Origin: an uncultured Bacteroidota bacterium
GTDB taxonomy: Bacteria; Bacteroidota; Bacteroidia; B-17B0; Aurantibacillaceae
Assembly (NCBI GenBank): GCA_937868675.1
Contig: CALMNJ010000325.1
Location: forward strand, 1-8,969
DNA length: 8,969 nt
Direction of reading: 5' to 3'
The notes below the pieces were generated by a model that worked only from the letters and a program-made list of their open reading frames with translations, was not told where the DNA came from and searched no databases. A program made the translations under genes and the position numbers. This document shows positions 6,868-8,969 of this stretch, in pieces. Numbering within the stretch: position 1 is the stretch's first letter; each line of letters begins with the position of its first letter.

Positions 6868-6879
6868 TGTTGGATGGTT
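6845..6879 (-). terminator. Strong Rho-independent terminator after secG
   Basis: A perfect 10-bp inverted repeat, AACCATCCAA (6858-6867) and TTGGATGGTT (6870-6879), is separated by 2 nt, so in practice it folds as an 8-bp stem with a 6-nt loop. On the minus strand it is followed by a T-rich tract (seven T, G, five T, through 6845). It lies 20 nt beyond the secG stop codon and closes the sigma-54 regulator/lptE/secG operon. No comparable T-tract exists on the plus strand. Confidence 0.88.
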
Positions 6880-6899
6880 CTATAATTTCTTTCAGTGGA

Positions 6900-7259
6900 T
6901 TATTTTCCTGAAGGAGGAGTTGCCTGGCCTGGTTGAACTGGTTGTGCGGCCTGTTGTTGTGGTTGACTTTGTTGCGGAATGGCTACCGATGTAGCAGCTT
7001 TTTTCTTGGTAGCAGATTCAATGGTTTGTTCACTGGCTCCGGCGATACTGCTTTTAGGCGACATGATTACACTCAGGATAATAATCAGGATAATCAAACC
7101 CCAGGTGAGACGTTCAACGAGCTCCGTGCCACGTTTTACGCCCATAATCTGGGTGGCAGCCCCAAATTGGCTTTGAATACCTCCGCCTTTTGAGTTTTGA
7201 ATAAGAATAACTCCAATCAACAGTACACAAACAAGAATAATGAAAATAGATGCGATCAT
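6900..7259 (-). CDS. secG: Preprotein translocase subunit SecG
   Basis: A 119-aa protein with two membrane helices (residues ~2-21 and ~51-67). Between them is the conserved SecG loop: ILIQNSKGGGIQSQFG at 18-33, then a basic KRGTELVERLTW segment before helix two. SecG is the small inner-membrane partner of SecYE that assists SecA-driven protein translocation. After helix two, about 50 residues form a low-complexity tail rich in Gln, Pro, Ala and Ser (QQSQPQQQ, then QPVQPGQATPP), longer than the core requires but common in form among Bacteroidota SecG proteins. ATG 7259 directly begins helix one. It follows the TPR-like gene by 9 nt and is the last gene before a strong terminator, so it is likely cotranscribed with lptE. 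Confidence 0.93.
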   Translation of the reverse strand: MIASIFIILVCVLLIGVILIQNSKGGGIQSQFGAATQIMGVKRGTELVERLTWGLIILIIILSVIMSPKSSIAGASEQTIESATKKKAATSVAIPQQSQPQQQAAQPVQPGQATPPSGK

Positions 7260-7268
7260 GATATTGTA

Positions 7269-8285
7269 TTATTTACTTTCCTTTAATTTTTTAATCAGGC
7301 CTGCAAAGTAAGCACTTTTTTGTGGAAATTTCAAACTTAATATTTCATAGGCCCTTACTGCCTTACTAATGTTGCCCTGGAGGGCATAAATTTGCGCAAG
7401 TGTCTCAGTAACAAGATGTTCGTTTTCCTGAAGACTTTCCTTTGCCCTGGTGTCGGGCACAAAAAACTTTTGCTCCTCCTTCACGCGTATGTGTCCGGGA
7501 TTGCTTTCAATGATGCGGTCAATAAGCGCCCGGTTTTTTTGTTTACGTACCTGACCCGGATCATTCGTCCTGGTTTCTTCGTCGGTTCTGGATTCAGTGG
7601 TGACTGAAATGACAGGCTTTTTAGCCGCTGAATTTTCCTCAGGGGGTGTAATTGCATTTTTGTTTTTCAGATAAACAAGCCAGTCGCTGAAGGTAACCGG
7701 AGTTTCAAGCTTTTTTTGAGGGTCGTGAAGTTCAGTGGTTTTAAGCACTTCCTTTTCCAAATACGAAACCACAAGCTGCTTACCCATTTCAACCTCAACC
7801 TGGCGGTTAAGCTCCTCCTCCTTATTTTTTTCTGCAAACTCCTGTGATAATGAACTTAGCTCAGCCGCTTTTAATATATCTATCTCCTGGCGGGTTTCCT
7901 CCAGATTCTGAGTGTCTGCCACAAGCTTATCAGGATCGGTTTGGTTTTGTATCACATCCTCACCCACAGTTACCGGCTTAACCTCAGTTGATTGTAATTC
8001 TACCCTGATTACTGCAGACTCCTGCGTTCGTGCCGGCTCTTCAGTGGGCGCGGCGTTTTTATGAACCAGTTCAAAAAGCCGGCTGCGGTTGGTTACTACA
8101 ATGGCGGTTTTACGCAGTGATTGCTGATAAACACTGGCGTCCCATTTTTTGGAAGCCAGGCTTAATAAAATATGAGCAGATTGAAAATATGGGAAATCAT
8201 GCACCAGCTTTTGAAGCTCCTGAACGTGACGAGCCTCGAGCAGTGAGGGGTTCTCCATGTATTTTAGCAACTCGGCGCCCTGCAT
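7269..8285 (-). CDS. Conserved Bacteroidota protein with TPR-like C-terminus, function unknown
   Basis: A 338-aa soluble-looking protein with no signal peptide or membrane helix. The N-terminal ~75 residues are helical and resemble a family seen beside lptE/secG in this phylum (FPYFQSAHILLSLASKK at 31-47, then a QSLRKTA segment). Residues ~80-250 are charged, Glu/Lys/Thr-rich and probably largely disordered, with a short conserved-looking patch FSDWLVYLKNK near 199-209. The C-terminus (about 288-336) is a TPR-like helical hairpin: LVTETLAQIYALQGNISKAV followed by RAYEILSLKFPQKSAYFAGL. Its ATG immediately follows the lptE stop (TAA/ATG, zero gap) and its own stop is 9 nt before secG. That suggests translational coupling and a possible role near LPS transport or protein export, which is inference from position only. 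I do not recognise a catalytic motif. Confidence 0.85.
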   Translation of the reverse strand: MQGAELLKYMENPSLLEARHVQELQKLVHDFPYFQSAHILLSLASKKWDASVYQQSLRKTAIVVTNRSRLFELVHKNAAPTEEPARTQESAVIRVELQSTEVKPVTVGEDVIQNQTDPDKLVADTQNLEETRQEIDILKAAELSSLSQEFAEKNKEEELNRQVEVEMGKQLVVSYLEKEVLKTTELHDPQKKLETPVTFSDWLVYLKNKNAITPPEENSAAKKPVISVTTESRTDEETRTNDPGQVRKQKNRALIDRIIESNPGHIRVKEEQKFFVPDTRAKESLQENEHLVTETLAQIYALQGNISKAVRAYEILSLKFPQKSAYFAGLIKKLKESK

Positions 8286-8828
8286 TTACCAGTTATTAAA
8301 CGCTTTATTAAAAACGTTCTCGGTTATCTGTCTGTAAATTTCCTGCACCAGTTGAGCCTCACTGGCCGCAATATCGGTTGTACTGTCAAAGTCAACAAAG
8401 GCACTGAAAGGTTCGTCAAAATTTTTAGAGGCGTCAAACCGGTTGGTGTATTTTACATTTACTTTAATGGTGAGCCGGTTCATCCCTGCCTGATCGTTGC
8501 TTTGTGTGGCTATTGGCACTACCTGATAATCCTGAATATACCCTTCAAACTGAAGATCGCCGCCCGTTTTTATCAGGGCCAAACTGGTTTGCTGCGACAT
8601 CACATCGCGCATTTTTTCGGTAAACCGTTGCGACAAACTTGGGGCACCCAGAGCACTGTTGTTTACAAAAAATCCAACACTAATGGTTTTGGCTTCAGGT
8701 GGTATTGTTGCACCACTCAGTGACAGATGCGGTTTGCAAGCCGTCATACATATTAGCGTAAGTATGATCAGATAGTTTACTGGTCTATTAAAAACGTTGA
8801 TTTTATGTTCCAGAGAGGTAGTCTTCAC
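8286..8828 (-). CDS. lptE: LptE-family outer-membrane LPS-assembly lipoprotein
   Basis: A 180-aa lipoprotein starting at GTG 8828. An N-terminal hydrophobic stretch (about 18-30) leads to the lipobox MTAC, with the lipidated cysteine at residue 31 followed by KPHLSLSGATIPPEAKTISV. The mature domain reads VGFFVNNSALGAPSLSQRFTEKMRD, then GGDLQFEGYIQDYQVVPIAT, RLTIKVNVKYTNRFD and a terminal helix EAQLVQEIYRQITENVFNKAF; this order is typical of Bacteroidota LptE-family proteins. LptE plugs the LptD channel that inserts LPS into the outer leaflet. There is no better start: GTG lies 2 nt after the stop of the sigma-54 regulator and ahead of a sensible signal sequence, though the cytoplasmic leader before the hydrophobic core is rather long. 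Its stop codon abuts the next gene with no gap. Confidence 0.88.
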   Translation of the reverse strand: MKTTSLEHKINVFNRPVNYLIILTLICMTACKPHLSLSGATIPPEAKTISVGFFVNNSALGAPSLSQRFTEKMRDVMSQQTSLALIKTGGDLQFEGYIQDYQVVPIATQSNDQAGMNRLTIKVNVKYTNRFDASKNFDEPFSAFVDFDSTTDIAASEAQLVQEIYRQITENVFNKAFNNW

Positions 8829-8830
8829 GC

Positions 8831-8969
8831 TTAATCTTCGATTGTATATTCGTTTATTTTACGATAAAGGGTGCGCTCACTAATGCCTTGCTCTTTGGCG
8901 GCACTTTTCCGTTTGCCCTTATGTTTGCGGAGTGCTTTCCTGATCATATCAATCTCCTTGTCCTGCAAC
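8831..8969 (-). CDS. C-terminus of a sigma-54-dependent (NtrC-family) regulator, cut by the window edge
   Basis: Forty-five in-frame residues end at TAA 8833-8831; the rest of the gene lies beyond the window. The fragment is a Fis-type helix-turn-helix: KEIDMIRKALRKHKGKRKSA, then AKEQGISERTLYRKINEY, matching the DNA-binding end of NtrC-like enhancer-binding proteins (ERELIxKALxxxxGNxxxAA, then LGISxRTLYRKI). Such proteins activate sigma-54 promoters through a central AAA+ domain, which is not visible here. A sigma-54 regulator directly upstream of lptE is the arrangement I know from Bacteroidota genomes, supporting the call. With a 2-nt gap to lptE it probably forms the head of the same operon. 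Confidence 0.88.
   Translation of the reverse strand, partial: LQDKEIDMIRKALRKHKGKRKSAAKEQGISERTLYRKINEYTIED

Noticed and set aside
8352..8723. Antisense open frame (123 codons) opposite lptE, and similar plus-strand frames opposite the aspartate kinase gene at 5607-5984.
   Set aside because: They are complementary shadows of the real minus-strand genes, without signal, domain or promoter support.
8306..8798. A 13-nt direct repeat, TATTAAAAACGTT, at 8306-8318 and 8786-8798, near both ends of lptE.
   Set aside because: Both copies are coding (NVFNK and NVFNR), and one chance 13-mer repeat is expected in about 9 kb. No transposase or target-site features accompany it.

Overview
The window is almost certainly a chromosomal segment of a Bacteroidota species. 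It encodes a secreted protein with a type IX secretion (T9SS) C-terminal sorting domain. It also carries the run sigma-54 regulator, LptE, TPR-like protein, SecG, an arrangement I know from this phylum. No convincing Shine-Dalgarno sequences precede the genes, and one intergenic region has a good Bacteroidota-type promoter (TTG, 19 nt, TAnnTTTG). I cannot assign an order or genus. All gene-free gaps are under 80 bases.

Positions 1-2677 (+ strand) are the end of a surface-polysaccharide nucleotide-sugar operon: the C-terminal half of a WbpD/WlbB-type N-acetyltransferase, a WbpB/WlbA-type Gfo/Idh/MocA dehydrogenase, and a UDP-HexNAc 6-dehydrogenase of TviB/WbpO type. Together they fit synthesis of a UDP-2,3-diacetamido-2,3-dideoxy-uronic acid. 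The aminotransferase step (WbpE-type) is not in the window and is presumably upstream. A hairpin with a T-tract closes the operon at about 2699-2729.

Positions 2728-4385 (- strand) hold a secreted, beta-rich T9SS cargo protein split into two overlapping frames: a signal-peptide fragment of 85 aa and a 467-aa remainder. The break can be confined to about 16 nt, which contain the heptamer T TTA AAT in the slippery register. A simple 1-nt indel or sequencing error is the most likely cause; programmed -1 frameshifting is the exotic alternative. Divergent from it, 4451-5503 (+) is an intact dTDP-glucose 4,6-dehydratase (RfbB/RmlB) without its usual rmlA/C/D partners in view.

Positions 5556-8969 (- strand) read, in transcription order: the C-terminal Fis-type helix-turn-helix of a sigma-54 activator (cut by the window edge), LptE lipoprotein, a conserved TPR-like protein of unknown function, SecG, a strong terminator, and a monofunctional aspartate kinase. 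The first four genes are separated by 2, 0 and 9 nt and look like one operon joining outer-membrane LPS assembly and Sec translocation. The aspartate kinase appears to have its own promoter, whose -33 element lies inside the terminator hairpin of the upstream operon.

I do not see a clearly new biological system, CRISPR array, mobile element, tRNA or rRNA. The points most worth a second look are the frameshift site, the terminator/promoter overlap, and the uncharacterised protein between LptE and SecG.
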